NCBI RefSeq assembly: GCF_024171815.1
Contig: NZ_JAMTCJ010000004.1
Location: 496,001 to 560,000 of the forward strand
DNA: 64,000 bases
From: Williamsia maris
GTDB taxonomy: Bacteria; Actinomycetota; Actinomycetes; Mycobacteriales; Mycobacteriaceae
Direction: 5' to 3'
Part shown: positions 22,761 through 35,064 of the stretch, in pieces
Position numbering within the stretch: the first letter of the stretch is position 1
Layout: each line of letters begins with the position of its first letter
The notes under the pieces: generated by a model
What the model saw: the letters and a program-made list of their open reading frames with translations, nothing else
The model's database searches: none
Told to the model about the DNA's origin: nothing
Program-made: the position numbers and the translations under genes

Positions 22761-24803
22761 TCAGCCGATCGTCGGCGGGTCGACCTGTACCCGCAGCGCC
22801 CCGGCGTCGTGGTGGGTGGTGCGCGCGATCTGCGCGTCCCGGAGCGCCCGGACGAGCGCTCGGCCCTCGGACCGCTTGACGCGCAACAGGATTCGCGCGA
22901 CATCGCCGCCGTCGACGGTGCGATCGGCGCCCGCGGGCGGTCGGGCGTCGGGCGGGAGGTCGACCGGTCCGAGTACCTCGCCGCCTGCGGGCAGGGCCAC
23001 CGAGTCCGCGAACGCGGCGATCGACGTCGCCGAGCCGTCGACCGACGCCATCGTCACCGCCGGCGGTAGTCCGAGTTCGGCGCGCTGTCGCACCTCGTCG
23101 GCGGCGAAACCGACCGCGTCGAACCGGATGGCGGCCTGGACCACCGGGATCCCGGCGTCGGCGACGATGACCGCGGTCCCGTTGTCGGCCGCCGAACGGA
23201 CCAGGGTGATCGCGGCGAACCAGCGGCGCAGGGTCTGCTCGCCCGCGCGGAGGTCGGGCCGGTCCATCTGCGCCCACGTGTCGAGGAGCACGGCCGCGCC
23301 GTACCCGCCCTCGGCGACCGGTTCGGCCCCCGGGGTCGCGACGACCACACGCGCACCGGTGGGAACGGTGTCGACCATGTGGTCGCCGCCGGAGGTGATC
23401 ACCGGGACACCCGCGAACGCCTTGCCCAGTTCCTCGGCGGTGCGTCGCGAGCCGGAGGTGAGGGCGCGCAGGTGGGTGTCGCCGCACTCGGCGCACCGGA
23501 ACGACGACTCGTGGTGTCCGCACCACCGACAGGTGATCCGGACGGGTTCGCCGCGGGCGGTGGGACCGTCGGCGTACATCGGACCGCGACAGCGGCGGCA
23601 GCGGACGCGGGTGCGACACCGCTCACAGGCCAGTGACGGGTGGTAGCCGCGTCGCGGCACGCTGATGAGTACCGGCGTCTGCGCGGCCAGCGCGGCACGG
23701 GCCGCGTCGAAGGCGATCTCCGGGATGCGCGCGATCCGGGCATTGGGGTCGCGGGAGACGCGGCGGTCCTCGTCGCTGATCGCGAGGATCCGGGGCGCGT
23801 GGGCGCGGACGGTCGACCGGTCGGCGACCAGGTCGTGCATCCATCCGGAGTCGACCAGGGTCTGCGTCTCGGCGGTACGGGTCAGTCCGCCGATCACGAG
23901 CGCACACCCGCTCTCGGCGGCGCGCAGGACGGCGACCTCCCGCGGATGCGGATAGGGCGCGCGGGGTTCGGTCAGGCTGTCGTCACCGTCGTCCCAGACG
24001 ACCATCAGGCCCAGGCGGTGTACGGGGGCGAAGGCGGTGCTGCGGGTGCCGACGACCACCGTGGCGGTTCCGCGCAGCACCCGCAGCCACCGGCGGTAGC
24101 GCGCGGCCGGCCCGAGACCGGCGGACAGGGCGACCACGGTGTCGCCGAGCACCTCACGACACGCGCGCTCGACGCGGTCGAGGTCGCGTTGGTCGGGGAC
24201 GACGATCAGGACGCCGTGGCCGGAGCGCACCGCGTGGGTGGCCAGTTCGGCCAGTCGTCGCGACCAGTCCTCCCCCGGAAGCGCCTGCCACGCGGCGCGG
24301 CCGGGTCCGCCGGCACCGACCACGCCGGTGAAGGACTCGGCGTTGCGGTAGCGCGCCCACCCGGCCGGGTCCGGTTCAGCGGGCACCGACCCGTCCGCGG
24401 TCGTGGTGTCCGTGGTGGTGTCGGGGGCCTGCTCGGTCCGTCCGTGTCGTGGGGGGATGGCCAGGCGGAGGACGTCGGTCATCGTGCCCGCGTACCGGTC
24501 GGCGACCGCGCGGCAGAGCGCGGCGACCTCCGGGGTCAGGACAGGTTCGGGTGACACCACCCGATCGAGCCACCCCAACTTGCCCGGGTGCTCGCTCGTC
24601 TCGAGGCGCTCGAGGACGTAACCGTCGACGAGGCGCCCGGAGAACCGGACACGCACGCGCGCACCGGGAACCGCGGCCTCGTCCTGGTCGGCGTCGACCT
24701 GGTAGTCGAACGGCCGGTCCAGGTGTGCGAGACCCAACATGGGGAGCACGGACGCCACCGGCCGATGAGCAGCGGGCGTGCGGGTGGCAGCGCGTGCGCT
24801 CAT
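22761..24803 (-). CDS. priA: PriA-like primosomal protein N' lacking helicase motifs
   Basis: Replication-restart protein family, 680 residues. The N-terminal DNA-binding part (about 15-120) and the zinc-binding region are recognisable: CERCRTRVRCRRC and CRWCGHHESSFRCAECG give eight Cys. However, where helicases have GSGKT the sequence reads GGPGRAAWQALPGED, and the DEEH box reads WDDGDDS, so Walker A is absent and Walker B is degenerate. Actinobacterial PriA proteins are known for this loss, so a structural or DNA-binding role in restart is likelier than unwinding. It lies 58 bp after metK and 104 bp before def. Confidence 0.93.
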   Translation of the reverse strand: MSARAATRTPAAHRPVASVLPMLGLAHLDRPFDYQVDADQDEAAVPGARVRVRFSGRLVDGYVLERLETSEHPGKLGWLDRVVSPEPVLTPEVAALCRAVADRYAGTMTDVLRLAIPPRHGRTEQAPDTTTDTTTADGSVPAEPDPAGWARYRNAESFTGVVGAGGPGRAAWQALPGEDWSRRLAELATHAVRSGHGVLIVVPDQRDLDRVERACREVLGDTVVALSAGLGPAARYRRWLRVLRGTATVVVGTRSTAFAPVHRLGLMVVWDDGDDSLTEPRAPYPHPREVAVLRAAESGCALVIGGLTRTAETQTLVDSGWMHDLVADRSTVRAHAPRILAISDEDRRVSRDPNARIARIPEIAFDAARAALAAQTPVLISVPRRGYHPSLACERCRTRVRCRRCRGPMYADGPTARGEPVRITCRWCGHHESSFRCAECGDTHLRALTSGSRRTAEELGKAFAGVPVITSGGDHMVDTVPTGARVVVATPGAEPVAEGGYGAAVLLDTWAQMDRPDLRAGEQTLRRWFAAITLVRSAADNGTAVIVADAGIPVVQAAIRFDAVGFAADEVRQRAELGLPPAVTMASVDGSATSIAAFADSVALPAGGEVLGPVDLPPDARPPAGADRTVDGGDVARILLRVKRSEGRALVRALRDAQIARTTHHDAGALRVQVDPPTIG

Positions 24804-24836
24804 CGATCGGTGGCGTCTGTGTGGATGGTGATCAGA

Positions 24837-24856
24837 CGGACCGTCGTGACGGTCCG
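24837..24856 (-). terminator. Perfect palindrome between metK and priA
   Basis: CGGACCGTC and GACGGTCCG are exact reverse complements separated by 2 nt, giving an 8-bp stem with a 4-nt loop when folded. It starts 5 bp after the metK stop. There is no U-tract, so it could be an actinobacterial-type terminator for metK or simply a stabilising hairpin. Confidence 0.4.
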
Positions 24857-24861
24857 GGTCG

Positions 24862-26091
<1,230 letters not shown>

Positions 26092-26242
26092 CATTTCCTC
26101 TCGAGATTGCACGGGAGTGGCAGGTGGTGGTGACGGCAGGTGTGTACCCGCAGGTGTTCGTGTGTCCCCCGAGTAACGATTGTTCAAGGTACACATACCG
26201 GTGGCGGATCGGTGACCTGGCCAGCCGGTGCGAGGTCGATCC

Positions 26243-27499
26243 TCAGCTACATCGATCCTCGGGTAGTAGATCGGTGACGGCGTCCAGTATTCGGCTCGCC
26301 ATGAGTGTTTTCGATCCGAGCGGCAGTGCCGTCTCGGTTCCGGTGGCCGCCAGCAGCCAGCCGGTGTTGTCGTCGGTGCCGAACGCCTTGCCGTCACCGA
26401 CCGCGTTCACCACCAACAGATCACACCCCTTGCGCGCCAACTTCTCCCGACCGTGGTCGAGCACTCCCCCGCTGGCGTCCCCGGTCTCGGCGGCGAACCC
26501 GACGATGACGGTCGACGCGGCGACGTCACCCGCGGTGCGCGCGGCCACGAGGGTGCGCAGGATGTCGGGATTGGTGGTGAGTTCGATCGGGGCGGGACCG
26601 GCCGCGCCCTTCTTGATCTTGGAGTCCGCGACGCTGACGGGACGGAAGTCGGCGACCGCGGCCGCCATGATGACGACGTCGGCCTCGTCGGACCGCTTGG
26701 CGATCTCCTCGGACATCTGGGCCGCGGTCACCACCGGGATCAACTCGACCCCCGAGGGGACGGCCAGTTCCGCCGTGGCGCCGGCGATCAGCGTGACCGT
26801 CGCGCCCCGATGGGACGCCGCGCGGGCGAGCGCGAACCCCTGTTTGCCGCTGCTGCGGTTGCCGAGGTAGCGGACGGGGTCCAACGGTTCGCGGGTGCCG
26901 CCGGCCGTGATCAGGACCCGCGTGCCGCGCAGGTCGTAGGTCAGCGCGTCGGGGTCGCTGAGCAACACCTCACCCATCAGGGCGATCTCCGACGGGTCGG
27001 GCAGGCGGCCCGCGCCGGTGTCCTTGCCGGTGAGTCGTCCCGACGCCGGTGTCATGACGACACCGCCGCGTGCGCGGATCGTCTCGACGTTGTGCTGGGT
27101 GGCCGGGTGCTCCCACATCTCGGTGTGCATCGCCGGGGCGTAGAGCACCGGGCACCGCGCGGTGAGCAGGGTCGCGCTGAGCAGGTCGTCGGCACGACCG
27201 GTGGCCGTGCGGGCCATCAGGTCGGCGGTCGCGGGCGCCACGATCACCAGATCGGCCTGCTGTCCGATGCGGACGTGCGGGACGTGCTCGACGTCGTCGA
27301 ACACCTCGGCGCTGACCGGGTTGCCGCTCAGCGCCTCGAGCGTCGCGGCCCCGATGAACTCGAGGGCGGCTCGCGTCGGGATGACCCGGACGTCGTGACC
27401 CGCCTCGGTGAAGTGCCGGATGACCGAACAGGTCTTGTAGGCGGCGATGCCGCCACCGATCCCGACGACGATTCGCCGCGACGTGCCACTACCGCTCAC
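26243..27499 (-). CDS. coaBC: Bifunctional phosphopantothenoylcysteine decarboxylase/synthase
   Basis: Performs two steps of coenzyme A synthesis. The N-terminal CoaC flavoprotein half (about 1-190) has [18 protein letters not shown] and the substrate-recognition clamp PAMHTEMW; the C-terminal CoaB half has [24 protein letters not shown] and SKIKKG for CTP and substrate binding. Length of 418 is standard. It follows rpoZ by 30 bp. Confidence 0.97.
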   Translation of the reverse strand: MSGSGTSRRIVVGIGGGIAAYKTCSVIRHFTEAGHDVRVIPTRAALEFIGAATLEALSGNPVSAEVFDDVEHVPHVRIGQQADLVIVAPATADLMARTATGRADDLLSATLLTARCPVLYAPAMHTEMWEHPATQHNVETIRARGGVVMTPASGRLTGKDTGAGRLPDPSEIALMGEVLLSDPDALTYDLRGTRVLITAGGTREPLDPVRYLGNRSSGKQGFALARAASHRGATVTLIAGATAELAVPSGVELIPVVTAAQMSEEIAKRSDEADVVIMAAAVADFRPVSVADSKIKKGAAGPAPIELTTNPDILRTLVAARTAGDVAASTVIVGFAAETGDASGGVLDHGREKLARKGCDLLVVNAVGDGKAFGTDDNTGWLLAATGTETALPLGSKTLMASRILDAVTDLLPEDRCS

Positions 27500-27529
27500 G
27501 CCGCCTCGTCCCGCTCACCGCGAATGGGA

Positions 27530-27838
<309 letters not shown>

Positions 27839-27911
27839 TCACTTCGTACTGTCTGTGACATCTCGTCGGTCGAAACGCACTGTTCAGGCGGGTGTACACA
27901 ACGGTTGCCGA

Positions 27912-28502
27912 TCACGGCGTCCGGGAATCCTCACGCCCGACCAGCAAGCTTACCAAGTTTTGTGCCACCCGGTCGACATCGTCGTTGACGATGACGTGGT
28001 CGAACTCGTGCGCGATGGCCAGTTCGGCCCGCGCGGTCTCGAGCCGGCGCTCGATCACCTCGGCGGTCTCGGTGCCTCGTCCGGTCAGGCGTTCGACCAA
28101 CACCTCCCAGCTGGGCGGGGTCAGGAACACCGTGATGGCGTCGGCGAGTCGGGCCTGCACGGCGCGGGCACCCGCGATGTCGACCTCGACCAGGACGGGC
28201 GAGCCGGCCTCCAGGGCCTCGAAGACCGGTCGTGCGGGTGTTCCCGACCGCTGCAGGCCGCCGTGGATCTCGGCCCACTCCAGCAGGTCCCCGTCGGCGA
28301 TCATCTCGGCGAAGCGATCGGCGCCGACGAAGTGGTAGTCGCGACCGTCCACCTCACCGGCCCGCGGGGCCCGGGTGGTGGCCGAGACGCTGAAGACGAG
28401 GTCGGGCATCAGCTCGCGCAGGCGTCGCACGACGCTGGACTTGCCGACGGCGGAGGGGCCGACCAAAACAACCAGTCGACCCCTCCGAACGTCTGAGCTC
28501 AG
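27912..28502 (-). CDS. gmk: Guanylate kinase, probable CTG start
   Basis: Phosphorylates GMP to GDP. Visible motifs are the P-loop [29 protein letters not shown] for GMP binding, and [10 protein letters not shown]-type lid residues. Only a TTG (28466) is available among conventional starts, but it would begin two residues before the P-loop and remove the first beta strand ([10 protein letters not shown]). A CTG at 28502 preceded by AGGG at 9 nt restores that strand and gives 196 residues, like relatives. I list the CTG start as the better fit, without certainty. The gene begins 5 bp after mihF. Confidence 0.9.
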   Translation of the reverse strand: MSSDVRRGRLVVLVGPSAVGKSSVVRRLRELMPDLVFSVSATTRAPRAGEVDGRDYHFVGADRFAEMIADGDLLEWAEIHGGLQRSGTPARPVFEALEAGSPVLVEVDIAGARAVQARLADAITVFLTPPSWEVLVERLTGRGTETAEVIERRLETARAELAIAHEFDHVIVNDDVDRVAQNLVSLLVGREDSRTP

Positions 28503-28507
28503 GGCGT

Positions 28508-28825
28508 TCAGCCCTGGTCGAACTTGGCGAGCAGCGCCTTGCGCTGACGGTCGCCCAGGCCGCGCAGGCGGCGGGTCGGTGCGATCTCGAGCTCGGTCAT
28601 GATCTCCTGAGCCTTGACCTTGCCGACCTTGGGAAGGGCCTCGAGCAAGGCGGACACCTTCATCTTGCCCAGGATCTCGTCGGACTCTGCGTCCTTGAGC
28701 ACCTGCTGCAGATCGGTGCCGCCGCGCTTGAGCCGCTCCTTGAGCTCCGCGCGCACTCGGCGAGCGGCAGCCGCCTTCTCCAGAGCAGCAGCGCGCTGTT
28801 CAGGGGTCAACTGGGGAAGGGCCAC
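28508..28825 (-). CDS. mihF: Integration host factor, actinobacterial type (mIHF)
   Basis: Nucleoid-associated DNA-bending protein first defined as the host factor for mycobacteriophage L5 integration. The 105-residue form starts with GTG after ACGGAGGAA and equals the short form of M. smegmatis. The N-terminal helix [18 protein letters not shown] precedes a helix-two-turn-helix DNA-binding region around [14 protein letters not shown], ending with [16 protein letters not shown]. It heads mihF-gmk-rpoZ-coaBC. Confidence 0.97.
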   Translation of the reverse strand: MALPQLTPEQRAAALEKAAAARRVRAELKERLKRGGTDLQQVLKDAESDEILGKMKVSALLEALPKVGKVKAQEIMTELEIAPTRRLRGLGDRQRKALLAKFDQG

Positions 28826-29199
28826 GGGTTCCTCCGTATTCGTAGAACATGAGTCTTGTCGGAGCTGCGTTTCCGCAGCGTCTGCGACCGTACCGACGTG
28901 AACAGGGATTTGCGAGTCCCACCCCGGCATTTGTGCAGTACGGACGGTGTTGTAGGCGCACGGGTGTCGACCGGACGGATTTTCCGGCCACCGCACCCGA
29001 ATCCGGTCTTCGGATCACGAGAATGGCTGTGCGACAACGGAAAACGGAGGCAGTGGCGATCCCTGCCGGACCGACCCGGGCGGGGTGCTGATGTGACGGA
29101 TGTGACGCGTGTGCCGAAACCCCTCCGATGGATTCTCGTCGGGTGAGTCGAGCGTGTCGTTTGGCGCGCTGAGCTGCGTCGGAGTGCGACGGGCCGGGT
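28826..29199. other. 374-bp intergenic region between pyrF and mihF
   Basis: No gene is supportable here. On the minus strand it must hold the end of the pyr transcript and the mihF promoter. The only structure I can point to is a 9-bp direct repeat CGTCACATC (minus strand, two adjacent copies within 29090-29107) about 270 bp before mihF. No convincing -10/-35 pair was found. Confidence 0.5.
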
Positions 29200-30036
29200 T
29201 CACCCGCGCAGGTGGGCCTCGACGTCGTCGCGCATCCGGGCCACCTCGTCGGACAGCGCGGCGTGGTCGGGTCCGCGGCGCAGGATCTCCCGCGAGACCG
29301 CGGGCAGGACCCACTCGTGCACACCGGCGAAGATCCGGGCGACGTCGGCGGGGGTACCGCCCTGGGCACCCACCCCCGGGGCGAGGATCGGGCCCCCGAC
29401 GGCCTCGAGATCGAGCCCGTGGGCGCGGGTGGCCCCGACGACCAGACCCACCGCGGCGGGGCCGGCGTGGTTGAGCTCGGCGGCGGCGTCCACGATCGCC
29501 TGGGCGACGCTGGTTCGCTCACCGCGCGCGGTCTGGACCGCGGCGCCCTCCGGGTTCGAGGTCCGCGCGAGTACGAACACCCCACGACCGGTCTCCTGGG
29601 CGGCCCGCACGGCCGGATCGAGCGATCCGAAGCCGAGGTACGGCGAGACCGTGACCGAGTCCGAGCACAGCGGGGAACCGTCACGCAACCACGCGCTCGC
29701 GTAGGCGTCCATGGTGGACCCGATGTCACCGCGTTTGGCGTCGGCGACGACCAGCGCGCCGCCCGCGCCGATGCCGGCGATGGTCTGTTCGAGCACCGCG
29801 AACCCCGCCGAGCCGAAGCGTTCGAACAGCGCGACCTGCGGCTTGATCAGCGCGGCGACGGGCGCGAGGGCCGCGACGGCGATGTCGGCGAACCGACGCA
29901 GGCCGTCGACGTCGTCGGTGAGACCCCAGGCGTCGAGCAGACCCGGATGCGGGTCGATGCCGACACACAGGCGACCACGGTCGGCCACCGCGGCCCGGTA
30001 TCGGGTCGCGAAGTCGGCGGGCGCGCCTGCGCTCAC
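29200..30036 (-). CDS. pyrF: Orotidine 5'-phosphate decarboxylase, type 2
   Basis: Last step of UMP synthesis. The 278 residues belong to the longer type found in actinobacteria: [16 protein letters not shown] near the N-terminus and the catalytic [16 protein letters not shown] with the Lys-Asp pair. The GTG start overlaps the carB stop (GTGA). Last gene of the pyr operon. Confidence 0.97.
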   Translation of the reverse strand: MSAGAPADFATRYRAAVADRGRLCVGIDPHPGLLDAWGLTDDVDGLRRFADIAVAALAPVAALIKPQVALFERFGSAGFAVLEQTIAGIGAGGALVVADAKRGDIGSTMDAYASAWLRDGSPLCSDSVTVSPYLGFGSLDPAVRAAQETGRGVFVLARTSNPEGAAVQTARGERTSVAQAIVDAAAELNHAGPAAVGLVVGATRAHGLDLEAVGGPILAPGVGAQGGTPADVARIFAGVHEWVLPAVSREILRRGPDHAALSDEVARMRDDVEAHLRG

Positions 30037-33000
30037 GTGGTGCGCATGGCGCGGTGACGCTCCTGCAGCGACATCACGCCGATGTCACCCTCGATGGCGG
30101 CCTCGATGCCCTGCACGGCCGCGCTGGCACCCTGCACGGTCGTGATGCACGGGATGTTCACCGACACCGCCGCGCTGCGGATCTCGTAGCCGTCGATACG
30201 GGGACCGGAGTTGCCGAACGGGGTGTTGATCACCATCGACACCTCCCCCGCGCGGATGGTCTCGACGATCGTGCGCGCCCCCTCGGGCAAGTCGGTGTCG
30301 GAGTGCTTGTAGACCATCGTGCAGGCGATGCCGTTGCGGCGCAGCACATCCGCGGTGCCCTCCGTCGCCAGGACCTCGAATCCCAATGCGGCGAGCCGCT
30401 TCACCGGGAAGATCAGCGCACGCTTGTCCTTGTTGGCCACCGAGACGAAGATCGCACCGGAGGTGGGCAGGGAGCCGTACGCCGCGGTCTGCGACTTGGC
30501 GAAGGAGCGGCCGAAGTCGGCGTCGATGCCCATCACCTCGCCGGTGGACTTCATCTCCGGGCTGAGCAGCGAGTCGACCCCGCTGCCGTCGGCACGACGG
30601 AACCGGTTGAACGGCAGCACCGCCTCCTTGACCGCGATCGGCGCGCCCACCGGCAGGTCGCCGCCGTCGCCGGTGGCGGGCAGCAGTCCCTGCTCGCGCA
30701 GTTCGGCGATCGTCTCCCCCAGCATCACCCGGGCACACGCCTTGGCCAACGGGACGGCCGTGGCCTTCGACACGAACGGCACGGTGCGGCTCGCCCGCGG
30801 GTTGGCCTCGAGCACGTAGAGGATGTCGTCCTTGAGCGCGTACTGGACGTTGAGGAGTCCCTTGACGCCGATGCCGCGGGCGAGCGCCTCGGTCGAGCGG
30901 CGGACCGCGGCCACGTCGGCGCGGCCCAGCGCCACCGGCGGGAGCGCGCAGGCCGAGTCACCGGAGTGGATACCGGCCTCCTCGATGTGTTCCATGACGC
31001 CGCCGATGTAGACCTCGGTGCCGTCGCACAACGCGTCGACGTCGATCTCGACCGCGTCCTCGAGGAAGCGGTCCACGAGCACCGGGTGCTCGGCGGTCAG
31101 TTCGGTCGCGCGCGAGATGTAGCCCTCCAGGGACGGCTCGTCGTAGACGATCTCCATGCCGCGACCACCCAGGACGTAGGACGGTCGGACCAGGACCGGG
31201 TAGCCGATGTCGGATGCGATCGCGCGGGCCTCGGGGAAGGTCGTGGCCATCCCGTACTTCGCGGCCGGCAGTCCGGCCGCGTCGAGCACCTTGCCGAACT
31301 CGCCGCGATCCTCGGCGAGGTCGATGGCCGCCGGGCTCGTCCCGACGATCGGGATGCCTGCCTCCTCGAGCCGTCGGGCCAGCCCGAGTGGGGTCTGGCC
31401 ACCGAGCTGGACGATGACCCCGACGACGGTCCCGGACGCGCTCTCGGCGTTGTAGACCTCGACGACGTCCTCGAACGTCAGCGGCTCGAAGTAGAGGCGG
31501 TCGGCGGTGTCGTAGTCGGTCGAGACGGTCTCGGGGTTGCAGTTGACCATCACGGTCTCGTAGCCGGCCTCCGACAGCGTCGTCGCGGCGTGCACGCACG
31601 AGTAGTCGAACTCGATGCCCTGCCCGATGCGGTTGGGACCGGATCCGAGGATCAGGACCTTGCCGCGCTCGGTCTGCGGCGCGATCTCACTGATCGCCGC
31701 GGGATCGATCTCGTAGGTCGAGTAGTGGTACGGCGTCTTGGCCTCGAACTCCGCGGCACAGGTGTCGACCGTCTTGTAGACCGGCCGGACACCGAGCGCT
31801 CGCCGGTGGGCGGCCACGGCCGCGTCGTCGGCGAAATCGTGGCGCAGCACCGCGATCTGGCGGTCGGAGAGACCCGTGGACTTCGCCTCGCGCAGCAGTT
31901 CGGCGTCGAGGGTGTCGGCCGCGCGGACGCGACGGCCGAGCTCACCGACGGCCTCGATCTCGGCCAGGAACCACGGGTCGATCTTGGTCGCGTCGAACAG
32001 CTGCTCGACCGTCGCGCCGAGGTCGAACGCCGCCATGATCTTGTAGAGCCGCCCGTCACGCGGAATGGCGATGTCGGCGAGGATCTCCTCGACCGAGCCC
32101 TCGGTGCCTGCGTCGGTCCAGAAGCCGCCCGCCTTGGTCTCCATCGACCGCATGACCTTGCCGAGCGCCTCGGCGAAGCTGCGGCCCAACGACATCGCCT
32201 CCCCCACCGACTTCATGGTGGTGGTCAGCGTGTCGTCGGCACCGGGAAACTTCTCGAACGCGAACCGCGGGGCCTTGACGACGACGTAGTCCAGGGTCGG
32301 CTCGAAACACGCGGGGGTCTCGCCGGTGATGTCGTTGACGATCTCGTCGAGTCGGTAGCCGACGGCGAGCTTCGCGGCGATCTTCGCGATCGGGAAGCCG
32401 GTCGCCTTCGACGCCAGCGCCGACGACCGGGACACGCGGGGGTTCATCTCGATGACGACCAGCCGGCCGTCGGCGGGGTCCATCGCGAACTGGATGTTGC
32501 AGCCGCCGGTGTCGACGCCGACCTCGCGCAGGATGTCGATGGAGAGGTCGCGCATGATCTGGTACTCGCGGTCGGTCAGCGTCATCGCCGGCGCCACGGT
32601 CACCGAGTCGCCGGTGTGCACGCCGACCGGGTCGACGTTCTCGATGGAACAGACCACGACGACGTTGTCCTTGCCGTCGCGCATCAGCTCGAGCTCGTAT
32701 TCCTTCCACCCGAGGATGGACTCCTCGATCAGCACGTTGGCCGTCGGGGACGCGGCCAGTCCGCCGCCTGCGATCCGCTCGAGGTCGGTGGCGTCGTAGG
32801 CCATTCCCGACCCCAGACCGCCCATGGTGAACGACGGACGGACCACGACGGGATAGCCGAGCTCGGTGACGGTGTCGTGGCACTCGGCCATGGTGAAACA
32901 GACACGCGAGCGGGCGCTCTCGCCGCCGACCTTGGCGACGATGTCCTTGAACTTCTGCCGGTCCTCGCCGCGCTGGATGGCCTCGAAGTCGGCACCGATC

Positions 33001-33359
33001 AACTCGATGTCGTAACGCTCCAGGATGCCCTGTTCATGCAGTGCGACAGCGCAGTTGAGCGCGGTCTGTCCGCCGAGGGTGGCCAGGACGGCGTCGATAG
33101 GATGTCCGGCGTCACGCTCGGTGGTGATGACCTTCTCGACGTACTCGGCGGTGATCGGCTCGATGTAGGTGGCGTCGGCGAACTCGGGGTCGGTCATGAT
33201 CGTGGCCGGGTTCGAGTTGACCAGACTGACGCGCAACCCCTCGGCGCGCAGGACGCGGCACGCCTGGGTGCCGGAGTAGTCGAACTCGCAGGCCTGTCCG
33301 ATGACGATCGGACCCGACCCGATCACCAGGACGTGGGAGATGTCGGTGCGGCGGGGCAT
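30033..33359 (-). CDS. carB: Carbamoyl-phosphate synthase, large subunit
   Basis: Makes carbamoyl phosphate from bicarbonate, two ATP and ammonia supplied by CarA. The 1108 residues show the internal duplication of ATP-grasp halves: [20 protein letters not shown] at the start and [17 protein letters not shown] near residue 570, each followed by nucleotide-binding loops, and a C-terminal MGS-like allosteric domain (from about 970) where UMP binds in relatives. Its ATG shares one base with the carA stop (TGATG). Confidence 0.99.
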   Translation of the reverse strand: MPRRTDISHVLVIGSGPIVIGQACEFDYSGTQACRVLRAEGLRVSLVNSNPATIMTDPEFADATYIEPITAEYVEKVITTERDAGHPIDAVLATLGGQTALNCAVALHEQGILERYDIELIGADFEAIQRGEDRQKFKDIVAKVGGESARSRVCFTMAECHDTVTELGYPVVVRPSFTMGGLGSGMAYDATDLERIAGGGLAASPTANVLIEESILGWKEYELELMRDGKDNVVVVCSIENVDPVGVHTGDSVTVAPAMTLTDREYQIMRDLSIDILREVGVDTGGCNIQFAMDPADGRLVVIEMNPRVSRSSALASKATGFPIAKIAAKLAVGYRLDEIVNDITGETPACFEPTLDYVVVKAPRFAFEKFPGADDTLTTTMKSVGEAMSLGRSFAEALGKVMRSMETKAGGFWTDAGTEGSVEEILADIAIPRDGRLYKIMAAFDLGATVEQLFDATKIDPWFLAEIEAVGELGRRVRAADTLDAELLREAKSTGLSDRQIAVLRHDFADDAAVAAHRRALGVRPVYKTVDTCAAEFEAKTPYHYSTYEIDPAAISEIAPQTERGKVLILGSGPNRIGQGIEFDYSCVHAATTLSEAGYETVMVNCNPETVSTDYDTADRLYFEPLTFEDVVEVYNAESASGTVVGVIVQLGGQTPLGLARRLEEAGIPIVGTSPAAIDLAEDRGEFGKVLDAAGLPAAKYGMATTFPEARAIASDIGYPVLVRPSYVLGGRGMEIVYDEPSLEGYISRATELTAEHPVLVDRFLEDAVEIDVDALCDGTEVYIGGVMEHIEEAGIHSGDSACALPPVALGRADVAAVRRSTEALARGIGVKGLLNVQYALKDDILYVLEANPRASRTVPFVSKATAVPLAKACARVMLGETIAELREQGLLPATGDGGDLPVGAPIAVKEAVLPFNRFRRADGSGVDSLLSPEMKSTGEVMGIDADFGRSFAKSQTAAYGSLPTSGAIFVSVANKDKRALIFPVKRLAALGFEVLATEGTADVLRRNGIACTMVYKHSDTDLPEGARTIVETIRAGEVSMVINTPFGNSGPRIDGYEIRSAAVSVNIPCITTVQGASAAVQGIEAAIEGDIGVMSLQERHRAMRTT

Positions 33360-34480
33360 CAGGCACGGGCTCCTTGCATCACGGTGGAGAAACGGTCGAA
33401 GAGGTAGGCGGCGTCGTGCGGACCGGCCGCGGCCTCCGGGTGGTACTGCACCGAGAACGCCTGGCCGTCCAGCAGTTCGACGCCCTCGACGGTGCCGTCG
33501 TTGGCGCAGGTGTGGCTCACGCGGGCGCGTCCGAAGTCGGTGTCGAACTCCTCGCCCGCCTCGCCCTCGAGGGCGAAACCGTGGTTCTGCGCGGTGATGG
33601 AGACCAGTCCGGTGGTGTGGTCGATGACCGGGATGTTGATACCGCGGTGACCGAATTTCATCTTGTAGGTCCCGCGGCCCAGTGCGCGACCGAGGATCTG
33701 GTTGCCGAAGCAGATGCCCAGCAACGGGATCCGCTGTTCGAGAACGCTGCGGGTCAGCGCGACCGCGCCGTCGGCGGTGGCCGGGTCACCCGGTCCGTTG
33801 GACAGGAACACCCCGTCCGGGGCGAGGTCGATGACCGCCTGCGGGTCGACGGTCGACGGGAACACGTGCACCCGGACACCGCGCTGGGCGAACATCCGCG
33901 GGGTGTTGGTCTTGATGCCGAGGTCGATGGCGGCGACGGTGAACCGGTGCTCTCCGTCGGGCTCGACGACGTAGTCGGCGTCGGTGCTGACCTCGCCTGC
34001 GAGATCCGCGCCGGCCATGGACGGGGCCGTGCGGACCCGGTCGAGCAGCACGTCGGTCTCGGCGAGGGCGTCCCCGGAGAAGACCCCGGCCCGCATCGAC
34101 CCGTGGTCGCGCAGGACGCGGGTCAGCGTCCGGGTGTCGATGCCGGAGATCCCGACGATCCCCTGCCGCACCAGCTCGTCGTCGAGGGTGCTGGTGGCGC
34201 GCCAGCTCGACACCCTGCGGGTGGGATTGCGCACGGCGTATCCGGCGACCCAGATCTTCCCGCCGCGGCTCTCGTCGTCCTCGACGTTCCACCCGGTGTT
34301 GCCGATCTGCGGTGCGGTCGCGACCACGATCTGACGGTGGTAGCTGGGATCGGTCAGCGTCTCCTGGTACCCGGTCATCGCGGTGCAGAACACGGCTTCG
34401 CCCAGGGTCTGACCGGTGGCACCGTAGGCCTGCCCGGTGAACACCTGGCCGTTCTCCAGGATCAGTAGGGCGGTGGTCAT
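33359..34480 (-). CDS. carA: Carbamoyl-phosphate synthase, small subunit
   Basis: Glutaminase subunit feeding ammonia to CarB. The 373 residues have the N-terminal CarA-specific domain ([17 protein letters not shown]) and a C-terminal class I amidotransferase domain with the nucleophile in [10 protein letters not shown] and the His-Glu pair in [11 protein letters not shown]. The ATG overlaps the stop of the membrane PH protein (ATGA). A much longer open frame upstream is low-complexity and was not used. Confidence 0.98.
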   Translation of the reverse strand: MTTALLILENGQVFTGQAYGATGQTLGEAVFCTAMTGYQETLTDPSYHRQIVVATAPQIGNTGWNVEDDESRGGKIWVAGYAVRNPTRRVSSWRATSTLDDELVRQGIVGISGIDTRTLTRVLRDHGSMRAGVFSGDALAETDVLLDRVRTAPSMAGADLAGEVSTDADYVVEPDGEHRFTVAAIDLGIKTNTPRMFAQRGVRVHVFPSTVDPQAVIDLAPDGVFLSNGPGDPATADGAVALTRSVLEQRIPLLGICFGNQILGRALGRGTYKMKFGHRGINIPVIDHTTGLVSITAQNHGFALEGEAGEEFDTDFGRARVSHTCANDGTVEGVELLDGQAFSVQYHPEAAAGPHDAAYLFDRFSTVMQGARA

Positions 34481-35064
34481 GAGTGGTCGTCCTTCGGTGT
34501 CTCGTCGGCGGTCGGGGCTGCCGCGTCGCCGGGGGTGGTGGTGTCGGATTCGGTGGTCATCCCGCCCCGGACGTCGGACGCGCGGGGGTCGAGCGCCGTC
34601 CATTCGGGGTAGCGCAGCTTGTCGTCGCCACGCAGACCCGAGTCGATCTCGGTGCCCGAGGGCAGCGTCCAGCGGATGACGAGCACGCCGTCGGCGGTCA
34701 TCACCTTGCCCGCGAGTCCACGTTCGGTGCGGATCGCGGTGATGGATTCACGCGGGATCCAGATGGGGTTCGCGCCGGACCGGCTGATCAGGATCCCGGT
34801 GTCGAAGTTCGAGAACTCCGCCGACGCGCGGTCGCCGTAGTCGCCGACCGCGACCCGGTCCTGCCAGCTCGGTGCGACCGTCGACCCGACGTAGACGCCG
34901 GTGTCGGGGCCGAGCAGGAGGGCACCCGGATCGGTCGGGACGTCCGGGAAGGCGCCGATGACGTCCTGCTGACGTCGCCCGCGGTTGCGCCAGCCGAGCA
35001 GCATGAGACCGACGATCCCGCCCCACGCCACGATCACGATCGCGATGATCACGATGGAGTTCAC
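34477..35064 (-). CDS. PH-like membrane protein of the pyr operon
   Basis: A 195-residue protein like Rv1382. It has one N-terminal membrane helix (about 3-25, [20 protein letters not shown]) followed by basic NRGRRQQ and a cytoplasmic beta-rich PH-like domain covering most of the rest, then a Thr/Asp/Ala-rich tail. Its GTG overlaps the pyrC stop (GTGA) and its stop overlaps the carA start (ATGA), so it is translationally locked into the pyrimidine operon. No catalytic motif is visible; role unknown. Confidence 0.85.
   Translation of the reverse strand: MNSIVIIAIVIVAWGGIVGLMLLGWRNRGRRQQDVIGAFPDVPTDPGALLLGPDTGVYVGSTVAPSWQDRVAVGDYGDRASAEFSNFDTGILISRSGANPIWIPRESITAIRTERGLAGKVMTADGVLVIRWTLPSGTEIDSGLRGDDKLRYPEWTALDPRASDVRGGMTTESDTTTPGDAAAPTADETPKDDHS

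Noticed and set aside
22761-24803. Active PriA helicase
   Set aside because: The Walker A loop is missing and the DEEH box is degraded, so the name is kept only for family membership.
26092-26242. SAM riboswitch upstream of metK
   Set aside because: I could not find the conserved core helices or loops of any SAM riboswitch class in the 151-bp region.
30054-33407. Very long plus-strand open frame (over 1100 codons) opposite carB
   Set aside because: It mirrors carB over its full length, its translation is rich in Arg, Gly, His and Asp without any domain, and carB is certain. It is a codon-bias shadow in high-GC DNA.
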